From: Pedobacter deserti | GTDB lineage: Bacteria; Bacteroidota; Bacteroidia; Sphingobacteriales; Sphingobacteriaceae | DNA length: 64,000 nt | NCBI RefSeq assembly: GCF_024436415.1 | Contig: NZ_JAFMZQ010000001.1 | Location: 1,922,001 to 1,986,000, forward strand | Reading direction: 5' to 3' | In this document: one piece after another, positions 1-7,898 of the stretch | Position numbering within the stretch: position 1 is the stretch's first letter | Layout: every line of letters starts with the position of its first letter | The notes under the pieces: model-generated | The model's database searches: none | The model's input: the letters and a program-made list of their open reading frames with translations, nothing else | What the model was told of the DNA's origin: nothing | Program-made: the position numbers and the translations under genes

Positions 1-555
1 TGCTTTGTTGATGAGCGGTGCCGTAAAACTGATACGGTAGGTGGAAAGTTTGTCGACGAATACTGAATCGACTTCTGCCTGCCGGTTTTTGAGGATCGTT
101 GTCTCCGGAAAGAGAGAGGCTGTATGTGCATCATCGCCCATGCCAAGCAAGACCAGGTCGAACGCCAAGTCTTCGCCCGCGAAGTGGTTGGTTATTGCTT
201 TGGTATATTCTATCGCGGCCTTTTCAGGCGCCAGTTTTGTATTTACGTAAAAGATGTGGTCTTCAGGTATTTGCAGCGGATCGAGTAGCGCCCTTTTGGC
301 CATGAGGCCGTTGTAACTTTCATGATCGGGCATCACATTCCGTTCGTCGCCGAAAAAGAAATACACTTTTGTCCAGTCAATCCGGTCTTTATGTTCGGTA
401 GCCAGCAGTTCGTAAAGTGCTTTCGGAGAGTTTCCGCCCGTAAGCACAAAATTGAACCGCCCGTTTTCTGCAATGGCGTCGCTGGCGATTTCTGCAATGT
501 AATCGATCAGATCTTCAAAGAGTTCTGAGGGTGTGTTGTATATGAGGATGTTCAT
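1..555 (-). CDS. pgl: 6-phosphogluconolactonase, partial (3' end outside window)
   Basis: Hydrolyses 6-phosphoglucono-1,5-lactone to 6-phosphogluconate, the second step of the oxidative pentose phosphate pathway, in the cytoplasm. The 185 visible codons are open to the left edge, so the C-terminus is missing. Translation gives the DevB/SOL family marks: a phosphate-binding LTGGNSPK segment near residue 36 and the FFFGDERNVMPDHESYNG segment near residue 60. The start MNILIYNTPSELFEDL sits 22 nt after the zwf stop, which fits a zwf-pgl transcript. The family is usually about 230-240 residues, so roughly a fifth to a quarter is missing. Confidence 0.93.
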   Translation of the reverse strand, partial: MNILIYNTPSELFEDLIDYIAEIASDAIAENGRFNFVLTGGNSPKALYELLATEHKDRIDWTKVYFFFGDERNVMPDHESYNGLMAKRALLDPLQIPEDHIFYVNTKLAPEKAAIEYTKAITNHFAGEDLAFDLVLLGMGDDAHTASLFPETTILKNRQAEVDSVFVDKLSTYRISFTAPLINKA

Positions 556-577
556 GTCTTCATGTTTGGTATACGCG

Positions 578-2089
578 TTAGTCTTTGTTGAGCGGCAGGG
601 TAAACCAATGGAAACCATCGCGGGCAATCAGCGCCTCGGCGTCTTCCGGGCCCCAGGAGTCGGCCGTGTAATTCGGGAAGCTGAGTGATTTTTTGTTTTC
701 CCAGGCGTTGATGACCGGCATGAGGAGTTCCCATGCGGCTTCTACCTGATCTGCCCGCATAAACTGGGTCTGATCGCCCGTCATCACGTCGAGCAACAGC
801 GTCTCGTATGCCTCAGGCGCTTCCGAAGTGTAGGTGCCTTTATAGTCGAACACCATATCCACCGGGTTCAGCACCATGTCGAGTCCCGGACGTTTGGCCT
901 GAACCTGCAAACGAATGCTCATTTCTGGTTGTATACTGATAATCAATCGGTTTTGTTGCCAGTGTTCTGTAACTGCAGCCGGAAATATGTGATGCGGAAC
1001 ATCTTTAAACTGAATGGTGATCAGCGAGGAAGTCTGGAACAGACGCTTACCGGTACGTACATAGAATGGAATGCCCTGCCAGCGCCAGTTGTCCACAAAG
1101 AACTTGATGGCTGCAAAGGTTTCTGTGTTGGAATCCGGGTCTACACCATGTTCGTGGCGGTAACCAGGTACTTCCTTGCCTTCTACCCAACCTTTGGTGT
1201 ACTGTCCGCGTACGGTGCTGAAGCGGATGTCGTCCGGACCGAAAGGCCGCATGGCTTTAAGTACGTCTACTTTCTTATTCCTTATCTCGTCGGCGTCAAA
1301 GTTGACCGGTGTTTCCATACCTATAAGGCAAAGCAATTGAAGCAGGTGATTCTGGATCATGTCGCGCAGGGCACCGGCACTTTCGTAGTATCCGCCCCGG
1401 TCGCCCACGCCAAGTTGCTCTGTGACTGATATTTGTATATGGTCAATATAGGTGCGGTTCCATAGTGGCTCCAGGAAGGAGTTGGCGAAACGGAAAGCCA
1501 TGATGTTTTGTACGGTCTCCTTACCCAGGTAGTGATCGATACGGTAGATCTGCTTCTCGGTGAAGATGCTGGTAAGGATATTGTTCAGTTCCCTGGCTGT
1601 TTCGAGATCACGGCCGAAAGGTTTTTCGATAACGATGCGGCAGTTTTCTTCGTCGCCCACCAGTTTGTATTTGTCCAGACACTTGGCGATGAGCGGAAAC
1701 AGGTTTGGTGCTACCGCAAGGTAATAAATGACTTTGGTCTGTGCACCGAAATCTTCGCGCAACTGTTCGATCCTCGATTTCAGGTCGCCAAATGTATCCG
1801 GCGCTTCTACGTCGACCGGTGTATAATACACATTGCCCGCAAATTTCTCCCATTTGGCTGCCTTAACCTTGCCAGATCTGGAGAAGCTGTTGACACCCTC
1901 CATCAAGGTATCTCTGAATTTATCGTCGTTGAGCGGGCGACGTGCGGTGCCGATAATCGCAAATTTTTGAGGCATGTAGCCGTCGGCATACAAATTATAC
2001 AGTGCAGGCGCAAGTTTGCGCATATTCAAGTCGCCAGTACCACCAAAGATGACTACAATGGTTGGATTAACGTTGAGGCTGGTTTTCAT
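578..2089 (-). CDS. zwf: glucose-6-phosphate 1-dehydrogenase
   Basis: Oxidises glucose 6-phosphate to 6-phosphogluconolactone with reduction of NADP+ or NAD+; first committed step of the oxidative pentose phosphate pathway. The protein (503 aa from MKTSLNVNP) has the N-terminal dinucleotide-binding loop as GGTGDLN, a variant of the usual GASGDL, and the substrate-site motif RIDHYLGKE. Length is normal for the family. The frame stays open for 33 more codons upstream, but those overlap the 3' end of gnd and have no family similarity I recognise, so the ATG 28 nt after gnd is preferred. It lies between gnd and pgl in one minus-strand operon. Confidence 0.95.
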   Translation of the reverse strand: MKTSLNVNPTIVVIFGGTGDLNMRKLAPALYNLYADGYMPQKFAIIGTARRPLNDDKFRDTLMEGVNSFSRSGKVKAAKWEKFAGNVYYTPVDVEAPDTFGDLKSRIEQLREDFGAQTKVIYYLAVAPNLFPLIAKCLDKYKLVGDEENCRIVIEKPFGRDLETARELNNILTSIFTEKQIYRIDHYLGKETVQNIMAFRFANSFLEPLWNRTYIDHIQISVTEQLGVGDRGGYYESAGALRDMIQNHLLQLLCLIGMETPVNFDADEIRNKKVDVLKAMRPFGPDDIRFSTVRGQYTKGWVEGKEVPGYRHEHGVDPDSNTETFAAIKFFVDNWRWQGIPFYVRTGKRLFQTSSLITIQFKDVPHHIFPAAVTEHWQQNRLIISIQPEMSIRLQVQAKRPGLDMVLNPVDMVFDYKGTYTSEAPEAYETLLLDVMTGDQTQFMRADQVEAAWELLMPVINAWENKKSLSFPNYTADSWGPEDAEALIARDGFHWFTLPLNKD

Positions 2090-2117
2090 TCGTGTATTAT
2101 ATATTGGTGTTGCAATT

Positions 2118-3533
2118 TTAAAGGTTCTCTTCGTTCCAGTCGGCATGGAAAATACCCTCTTCGTCGATACGCTCAAAGGTATGTGCACCGAAGAAGTCGC
2201 GCTGCGCCTGAGTCAGGTTGAGCGGCGACTTATCCGTCCGCATCGAATCGAAATAAGTCAGCGCCGAAGCGAAGCATGGCACTGCTATACCCATAGACAT
2301 CGCGGTGATCACCACATTGCGCGTGGCCGGGAGGATGTCTTTGAGCTGCTGCTGTACGCTGCTGTCGGTATAAAGATGGGTTAGTTCAGGCTGTTTTTTA
2401 TAAGCCTGGTAGATGTCTTCCAGTAAACCAGCGCGAATGATACATCCCCCTCGCCAGATCTGTGATATTTCTTTGAGGTTGAGTTCGTACTTAAACTCGT
2501 CAGACGCCGCCTCCAAAAGGTGAAGCCCCTGAGCATACGAGGTTACCATTGCAAAGTACAGCGCGTGCTCGAGTTGGTCTTCAAAAGCCTTCGGATCAGC
2601 AACTGCTGTGTATTCTTCAGGAAATACTTCGTTCAGCGCGGAGCGGAGCGACTTGTATTTCGAAAGATCGCGCGCGCTCACAGACTCGTTTATGGTTGGT
2701 ATGGGCAACTGAAGGTCCATAGATACCTGAGAGGTCCATTTTCCTGTGCCTTTTGATTTGGCCACATCGCGAATCATGTCGACAAGGAACGCACCGGTTT
2801 TTTTATCCTTAAACTTGAAGATGTCGCGCGTTACTTCCAGCAGGAAGGATTGCAGTCTGCCTTCGTTCCATTTTTTGAAAACAGCATAGATCTGGTCGTT
2901 ATCGTACTTCAGCGTCTTTCTTAGCAGGTCGTAAGTTTCTGCCAGAATCTGCATCATGGCATACTCGATCCCGTTGTGCACCATCTTCACGAAATGCCCC
3001 GAAGCACCAGGCCCGATATATGTTACGCAAGGATCGCCATTTACTTTAGCGGAAACTGCTTCAAGAATAGGCTTTACGGCGTTGTAAGCTTCTTTGTCGC
3101 CACCCGGCATCATGCTGGGTCCGAAACGCGCACCTTCTTCGCCGCCGGAAATACCCATGCCAAAGAAGTGGATGCCCTGTGCAGCAAGCTGCTGATCGCG
3201 ACGGCTGGTATCTGTAAAATGCGAGTTGCCACTGTCTATGATCATATCGCCTTTTTCGAGCAGAGGCGTCAGCTCTTCGATTACACTGTCGACTATTTTA
3301 CCTGCAGGTACCAGCAGCATAATCCTGCGTGGGAGTTCGAGGCTTTGTACAAAATCTTCCAATGAGCTGTAGGCTTTAAGGTTATGTGCTTTTCCGTCTT
3401 CTTCAAGCTTTGCCAGCATTCTGGCGTCTTTGTCGTAGCCGGTTACCTGAAAACCATTGTCGGCCATGTTGAGCAGAAGGTTTCGGCCCATGGTTCCAAG
3501 GCCGATCATTCCTAAAGTATATTTGTTGTTCAT
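2118..3533 (-). CDS. gnd: 6-phosphogluconate dehydrogenase, decarboxylating
   Basis: Converts 6-phosphogluconate to ribulose 5-phosphate and CO2 with NADPH formation. The 471-residue protein starts MNNKYTLGMIGLGTMGRN, a Rossmann loop of the GLGxMG type, and carries the substrate and catalytic segments GISGGEEGARFGPSMMPGG and HFVKMVHNGIEY (catalytic Lys, substrate Asn-Gly). Length is close to the standard 470. Upstream in-frame codons (MQNSGRPTN...) overlap the kinase gene and are not family-like, so the later ATG is taken. It lies 22 nt after the ROK kinase and 28 nt before zwf. Confidence 0.96.
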   Translation of the reverse strand: MNNKYTLGMIGLGTMGRNLLLNMADNGFQVTGYDKDARMLAKLEEDGKAHNLKAYSSLEDFVQSLELPRRIMLLVPAGKIVDSVIEELTPLLEKGDMIIDSGNSHFTDTSRRDQQLAAQGIHFFGMGISGGEEGARFGPSMMPGGDKEAYNAVKPILEAVSAKVNGDPCVTYIGPGASGHFVKMVHNGIEYAMMQILAETYDLLRKTLKYDNDQIYAVFKKWNEGRLQSFLLEVTRDIFKFKDKKTGAFLVDMIRDVAKSKGTGKWTSQVSMDLQLPIPTINESVSARDLSKYKSLRSALNEVFPEEYTAVADPKAFEDQLEHALYFAMVTSYAQGLHLLEAASDEFKYELNLKEISQIWRGGCIIRAGLLEDIYQAYKKQPELTHLYTDSSVQQQLKDILPATRNVVITAMSMGIAVPCFASALTYFDSMRTDKSPLNLTQAQRDFFGAHTFERIDEEGIFHADWNEENL

Positions 3534-3555
3534 GTTCAGTATGTAGCGGATGATA

Positions 3556-4311
3556 TTAGTTTTCGCTCTTCTTAGGGTATGTAGTATATATAAGGTATCG
3601 TTCGTCGGCCTGCCAGAGTTTTGCACCCCCTTTGATGCCGTCCCTGTTGTTTACAATCCGGATATTATCATCCAGATCTAGCGTAATGTGTTTTGCGTTT
3701 CCGCCGCCTATATATAAGGTATCGTAGTTAAACACGGTCTTGTATGTTTTGATGATCAATTCGAGCCGGTCGTTCCAGTCTTTCTTGCCGATTTTCTCGA
3801 GTGCTTTGGTGCCGATATAGTCGTCATAGTCTTTGGTCTTAGATACCGGAAAGTGTGCGAGCTCCAAATGGGGGAGCAGGTCGCCGTCATATACCAGCGC
3901 TGTTCCAAAGCCTGTGCCCAGCGTAACGACAATTTCAAACCCCTTTCCGGATACAATACCCAGAGCCGCCTGGTCGGCATCGTTTACCAACCGCACTGGT
4001 TTGTCCAGAAGATCACTTACCTGTTGGGCAAGGTCGATTTCCTGCCACTTGTTCTTAGCCAGGTTGGGTGCAGTAAAGACCATCCCCGATTTGACGTAGC
4101 CCGGAAAGCCGATTGACACTTTCTCGAAGGGATGCTCAAGTCCGGAGACGAGCTCTGCAATCGTTTTTAGTACGGCCTCTGGCGTGGACTTCTTTGGTGT
4201 GGGCAATTTATTGAACGCTGACAGCAACTCTCCGTTTGAGCTCAACACCCCGGCTTTGACGCTCGTTCCGCCAACGTCTATGGATAAAACATTATTACTG
4301 TTTCGTTTCAT
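3556..4311 (-). CDS. ppgK: ROK-family sugar kinase, probable polyphosphate glucokinase
   Basis: Phosphorylates glucose to glucose 6-phosphate, with polyphosphate or ATP as phosphoryl donor. The 251-residue protein starts with the actin-fold phosphate-1 loop (SIDVGGTSVKAG) and has a second phosphate loop, VTLGTGFGTALV. The short length and the lack of the CxCGxxGC zinc motif of typical ROK repressor/kinases fit the polyphosphate glucokinase branch; the donor is inference from family. First gene of an operon that passes its product straight to zwf, pgl and gnd. Its coding region carries two copies of a 17-bp repeat in different reading frames (see repeats). Confidence 0.8.
   Translation of the reverse strand: MKRNSNNVLSIDVGGTSVKAGVLSSNGELLSAFNKLPTPKKSTPEAVLKTIAELVSGLEHPFEKVSIGFPGYVKSGMVFTAPNLAKNKWQEIDLAQQVSDLLDKPVRLVNDADQAALGIVSGKGFEIVVTLGTGFGTALVYDGDLLPHLELAHFPVSKTKDYDDYIGTKALEKIGKKDWNDRLELIIKTYKTVFNYDTLYIGGGNAKHITLDLDDNIRIVNNRDGIKGGAKLWQADERYLIYTTYPKKSEN
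3585..3601. repeat. 17-bp repeat, copy 1 (inside ppgK)
   Basis: The plus-strand word TATATATAAGGTATCGT occurs here and again identically at 3709-3725. The first 14 bases recur at 4369-4382 in the intergenic region upstream of ppgK. Both coding copies lie in ppgK but are read in different frames (RYLIYT and DTLYI), so protein constraint does not explain the identity. Confidence 0.6.
3709..3725. repeat. 17-bp repeat, copy 2 (inside ppgK)
   Basis: Identical over 17 bp to the copy at 3585-3601, with start-to-start spacing of 124 bp, and read in another frame. Function unknown; it could be a DNA-binding site or chance in AT-rich words. Confidence 0.6.
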
Positions 4312-4368
4312 GATTCAAAATAACAAATTTCCTTTCATTAATCTAGTGCCGTTGTCGTATTTAGTGCA

Positions 4369-4382
4369 TATATATAAGGTAT
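4369..4382. repeat. 14-bp partial copy of the ppgK repeat upstream of ppgK
   Basis: TATATATAAGGTAT, matching the first 14 bases of the two copies inside ppgK, lies 58 bp upstream of the ppgK start in the divergent ppgK/susC1 intergenic region. This is where an operator would be expected, but no regulator can be named. Confidence 0.5.
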
Positions 4383-4469
4383 ATTTGACGGGTAGGCAAC
4401 AATGCAAAATTATCGATTGATCTGGACGGATTTTGTTAATATTTATTTTTTATAATTTTTTTGCAAAAA

Positions 4470-4500
4470 TTTGGATTATGGTTTTTCTTTCGTAATATTG
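4470..4500 (+). promoter_or_regulatory. predicted promoter of the double SusCD cluster
   Basis: TTTG (4470-4473), 19-nt spacer, then TAATATTG (4493-4500), 7 of 8 to the Bacteroidota -7 box TAnnTTTG. The start would fall near 4507, giving a leader of about 340 nt before susC1. The same TTTG-N19 geometry is seen before blaI and uvrD in this window. Confidence 0.5.
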
Positions 4501-4576
4501 TTACTGATAATCGATTTAGCACCATAAAGGATTATCGGGAGAAACCAAATAGATTACCTAATTAAAAAGCCAAACT

Positions 4577-4660
4577 ATGAACCAAACTTTTACTCAAAAA
4601 CTTGGGAGTGCATGTTTAACTCCTACTCACTTTTTTTTAGGACGTTGCCTTATGATATAG
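4577..4660 (+). CDS. possible 27-aa leader ORF upstream of susC1
   Basis: ATG to TAG, 27 codons, beginning MNQTFTQKLG and ending FFLGRCLMI, inside the predicted long leader of the SusCD transcript. It spans a weak hairpin (GGAGT paired with ACTCC) followed by an eight-T run at about 4631-4638, an arrangement that could allow attenuation. I do not recognise the peptide. It may be a chance ORF. Confidence 0.25.
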   Translation: MNQTFTQKLGSACLTPTHFFLGRCLMI

Positions 4661-4847
4661 GGAAGAGGTATTGGCTGTCGGTCTGGTTGTACCGTAGCTA
4701 AAACGTTTTAAAATATTTCAAATTATTCGATATAAGTTGGTCTGCTGCTTCCGGTGCGGATTTTTCTGTTATCTGGTGATTTCAAATAGAATCTAATACA
4801 AACAAATAAATATCAGTTTTCAATCAGTTAATACTTAATTACCTGTT

Positions 4848-7800
4848 ATGCGCATTATTGCAACTATGACTTTTTTGGGTGTGTTGTGTACAACGACATG
4901 CTCATTCGGCAATACGGCTAGGTCTGCCTGTGTTTCGAATAACTTCTCTTTCAGGGGGAGCTTTCAAGAACAGACAGATGCTTCTGGAAAAGATACCAGT
5001 GGCACGGACACCGGTACCGTAGGCGTTACGCCCATTAAGAAATCTCTTTTAAAGAGACTGGAGTCTAAGAGTGGTAACCTTGATCCAAAGAAGCTCGCTA
5101 TTTTTCCTGCTGTTACTTTGCAGCAGTATTTAAAAGGAGAGGCTGCAGGTCTTTATGTTCAGGAATCTACCGGCGAACCTGGTGCACCACAAACCATGTT
5201 CATCCGCGGAACTTCTCAGCCACTTCTTTCTCAGCGTGAGGTATTCCAGTCGCAGCCCCTGGTAATCCTGGACGGAATTCCGCTTACTGCCGAGCATCCC
5301 TATGCGTTAGATATACAGCAATACAAATTTGAGCGGATTGGTCCGGGCACCGACCCGCTTTCGATCATTAATATGGACAATATTGAGTCGGTTCAGGTGT
5401 TGAAAGACATCTCGGCAACCGCAATCTATGGTCCGAAGGCGGTTAACGGCGTTATCTTGTTAACCTCTAAGCCAGCTACAACGAAAAGAAAGATCACTTT
5501 TGATTCTTATGTTGGTATGGCTACTCCGAATGCTGTAACTACAGTTAACGGTAATTTCGAAAATCAGTTCAGGAGACAGTTTTACGACAGATATACCGGT
5601 AATGGAAGCTATTCGGATAATGACGTATATCCGTTGTACTTGAGTGATTCATTAAATAATGCTTATTACGGTCCGGCGAACTGGGACGAGCAATATTATA
5701 ATAGCGGTCTTGCTTACGGAGCAAACGCTGCGATTTCAGGTGGTACGAATCGTGCGAATTTCCGTTTCTCGTTTGGAGCTCTTCAGAATCAAGGTGTTGC
5801 AGATGATACAGGGATTGAGCGTTATAACACAAGGTTTCTGGTTAATATGCAGCCTATAGAATGGCTGACCATGTCTGCAATGGTGAACGCATCCGTATTA
5901 AACCGCGACCGCAACAGAAATTTAAGAGACAGGTTTGCGCAGGTTAACTATCTGCCAGATTTGAGCTCTCCAATTGCACCAAATAAAGACAGGTATAATG
6001 CATATCTGGCTGAATTTGAAAAAGGGTTTGACAACAATAAGACAAACTCTGTTCAAGGTTACTTCCAGTTTGCTTTCGACTTCGATAAGTTGAAGATCAC
6101 CACCACTTTAGGTGCGGACTATAACGAGGGGTACCGCGATATTTTCTTTGCAAGAACCTTGTTACAGAACTCTAACTATGCATCTAACTATTATGGATAT
6201 AGCCAGCGTGCGATGATTGACAATGTTGCGTCGTACGATTGGGATTTGGATGAGAACAATAAGTTTAACTTCCAGTTGGGAGCCTCGTTCCAGTTCGATT
6301 CGTATAAATATCAGTATGCTTACGCCTACAGAGGTGCTAACGACTATATAAAAATTAACTTGCTGGAAGCAGACAGACGTGACAACGATGCGATCTTCTT
6401 GCTTCCTACGGTGTTTCCTAAAGAGTTGACTTACAAGTTTTTGGATAGAACGAAAAATAATTTGATTTCTTTCAACGCACGTGCGACTTACGAATTTAAG
6501 GAAAAATACACCCTTTCAGCCATGTTAAGAAATGACGGGAGCTCGAATCAGCAGCCTACCAGCAGGTGGTTCCTGTCGTCCGTAGTATCTGCCGGATGGG
6601 ATATGAAGAAGGAATTTTTCGAGCAGGAGAGTGCTGTCTCTAGCCTAAACCTGCGGGCAAGTGCCGGTCGCTTAGCACGTTATGAGCATTTCGATAATTA
6701 CGCTCAAGGTCCGCAATACACTGCATACATTGGTTATACTGGAAACGTTATTACCCCAGGTTACAATGGTTTCGCTACGCTGACCAGGCCTTATAGCACT
6801 GGAAACGTAGGTTATGATGTTGACTGGGCTTATCAGGATCAGTTTAGCCTGGGCGTGGACGCTGGTTTTGCTAACGATCGCGTAAGGGCTTCGGTTGATG
6901 TATATGTTAAAGAAGACAAAAATATGCTCCTCGGCTTGCCTACGGCTGCTGAATACGGATACACTTCCTTAATTAAAAATGGCATGAACATTCGCAATAG
7001 CGGCGTTGATGTATCGGTCGGCGCTACCGTTTTGCCTGCAAGTAAAACCGTTTCATGGTCTACCTCACTAAACGTTAATTATAACAGAAACGAATTAACG
7101 GCTCTTCCTGGAGGCTTAGATGAGATCGTTATTGGTGATCGTATGCTTCGTGTTGGCGAGAGTGTTGGCAGCTACTGGTTGTTAACTAATGATGGTATCT
7201 ATAATACAGACGCAGAGGTTCCTTCTGTGGGGGGGGTAAGGAGACGTTATAACGGTATAGATATGAAGGCCGGCGATCCGAACTGGAGAGATGTTAATGG
7301 CGATAATCTGATCGATAACCAGGATCGTACAATCCAGGGAAATGCGCTTCCGTTGTTTGCAGGTGGTTTTAACAACACCTTTGGATACAAGAAGTGGTCG
7401 CTCGATTTAAATTTCTACTACAACTTCGGTCGTGACCTGATCAATCAGGATATGGCAAACCGCTTTGATTTCGTAAACCGTGAGGGTCAGAACAATATTA
7501 ATTCTGTTCGCGAAGTCACTTTCTGGGAAAAGAGAGGAGAATACTCGAAGTATCCATTGTACAACCCTTGGAGTTCTGTAGCACCGTTCCAGGCTAACCA
7601 GGATCTGTTCCTTGAAAATGGTTCGTTTGTGAAGTTGCGCACTTTGTCGCTCGGTTACGATCTAACTGAAGTGATGAAGAGAAAATCTGCAAACGTAGCA
7701 AGATTCTATGTTTATGGTAGTGTGAATAACGTATTTACACTAACCAAATATACTGGTCAGGACCCTGAACTTGTGAACTATACTGGATATGATTCAGGTT

Positions 7801-7853
7801 ACGGAATTCAGCTTCCAAGAACTTATTTACTTGGAGTTAAATTGGATTTCTAA
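4848..7853 (+). CDS. SusC/RagA-type TonB-dependent outer-membrane transporter, short N-terminus (SusC1)
   Basis: Beta-barrel transporter that imports a ligand captured with SusD1, using TonB energy. Of 1001 residues, about 1-25 are a signal peptide, the plug lies at about 85-208 (QPLVILDGIPL, then VQVLKDISATAIYGPKAVNGVILLTS), and the barrel fills the rest, ending LGVKLDF with a C-terminal Phe. Unlike SusC2, it lacks the N-terminal carboxypeptidase-regulatory-like domain and shows no DEVVxxGY-type TonB box; residues 40-84 are a short polar linker instead. It is the first structural gene of a cluster of exported proteins and lies 45 nt before susD1. Substrate unknown. Earlier in-frame starts are absent. 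Confidence 0.9.
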   Translation: MRIIATMTFLGVLCTTTCSFGNTARSACVSNNFSFRGSFQEQTDASGKDTSGTDTGTVGVTPIKKSLLKRLESKSGNLDPKKLAIFPAVTLQQYLKGEAAGLYVQESTGEPGAPQTMFIRGTSQPLLSQREVFQSQPLVILDGIPLTAEHPYALDIQQYKFERIGPGTDPLSIINMDNIESVQVLKDISATAIYGPKAVNGVILLTSKPATTKRKITFDSYVGMATPNAVTTVNGNFENQFRRQFYDRYTGNGSYSDNDVYPLYLSDSLNNAYYGPANWDEQYYNSGLAYGANAAISGGTNRANFRFSFGALQNQGVADDTGIERYNTRFLVNMQPIEWLTMSAMVNASVLNRDRNRNLRDRFAQVNYLPDLSSPIAPNKDRYNAYLAEFEKGFDNNKTNSVQGYFQFAFDFDKLKITTTLGADYNEGYRDIFFARTLLQNSNYASNYYGYSQRAMIDNVASYDWDLDENNKFNFQLGASFQFDSYKYQYAYAYRGANDYIKINLLEADRRDNDAIFLLPTVFPKELTYKFLDRTKNNLISFNARATYEFKEKYTLSAMLRNDGSSNQQPTSRWFLSSVVSAGWDMKKEFFEQESAVSSLNLRASAGRLARYEHFDNYAQGPQYTAYIGYTGNVITPGYNGFATLTRPYSTGNVGYDVDWAYQDQFSLGVDAGFANDRVRASVDVYVKEDKNMLLGLPTAAEYGYTSLIKNGMNIRNSGVDVSVGATVLPASKTVSWSTSLNVNYNRNELTALPGGLDEIVIGDRMLRVGESVGSYWLLTNDGIYNTDAEVPSVGGVRRRYNGIDMKAGDPNWRDVNGDNLIDNQDRTIQGNALPLFAGGFNNTFGYKKWSLDLNFYYNFGRDLINQDMANRFDFVNREGQNNINSVREVTFWEKRGEYSKYPLYNPWSSVAPFQANQDLFLENGSFVKLRTLSLGYDLTEVMKRKSANVARFYVYGSVNNVFTLTKYTGQDPELVNYTGYDSGYGIQLPRTYLLGVKLDF

Positions 7854-7898
7854 TCGGACTGAGCTATATAATAATAACGATCAATTAAAATTGAGAAA

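Larger units (their letters stand above)
4312..4847. other. divergent intergenic region ppgK / susC1
   Basis: 536 bp without a large gene. It holds the 14-bp repeat copy, an AT-rich tract around 4430-4470, a predicted plus-strand promoter (4470-4500), a short leader ORF (4577-4660) and about 190 bp of further leader before the susC1 start. No tRNA or known riboswitch fold was recognised. Confidence 0.6.

Noticed and set aside
1508..2221. 237-codon plus-strand frame opposite zwf
   Set aside because: It lies fully opposite the zwf and gnd reading frames, which have full family motifs. No signal or family.
4820..4860. Extended susC1 start upstream
   Set aside because: Stops in frame upstream; no ATG gives a longer protein with the missing N-terminal domain.
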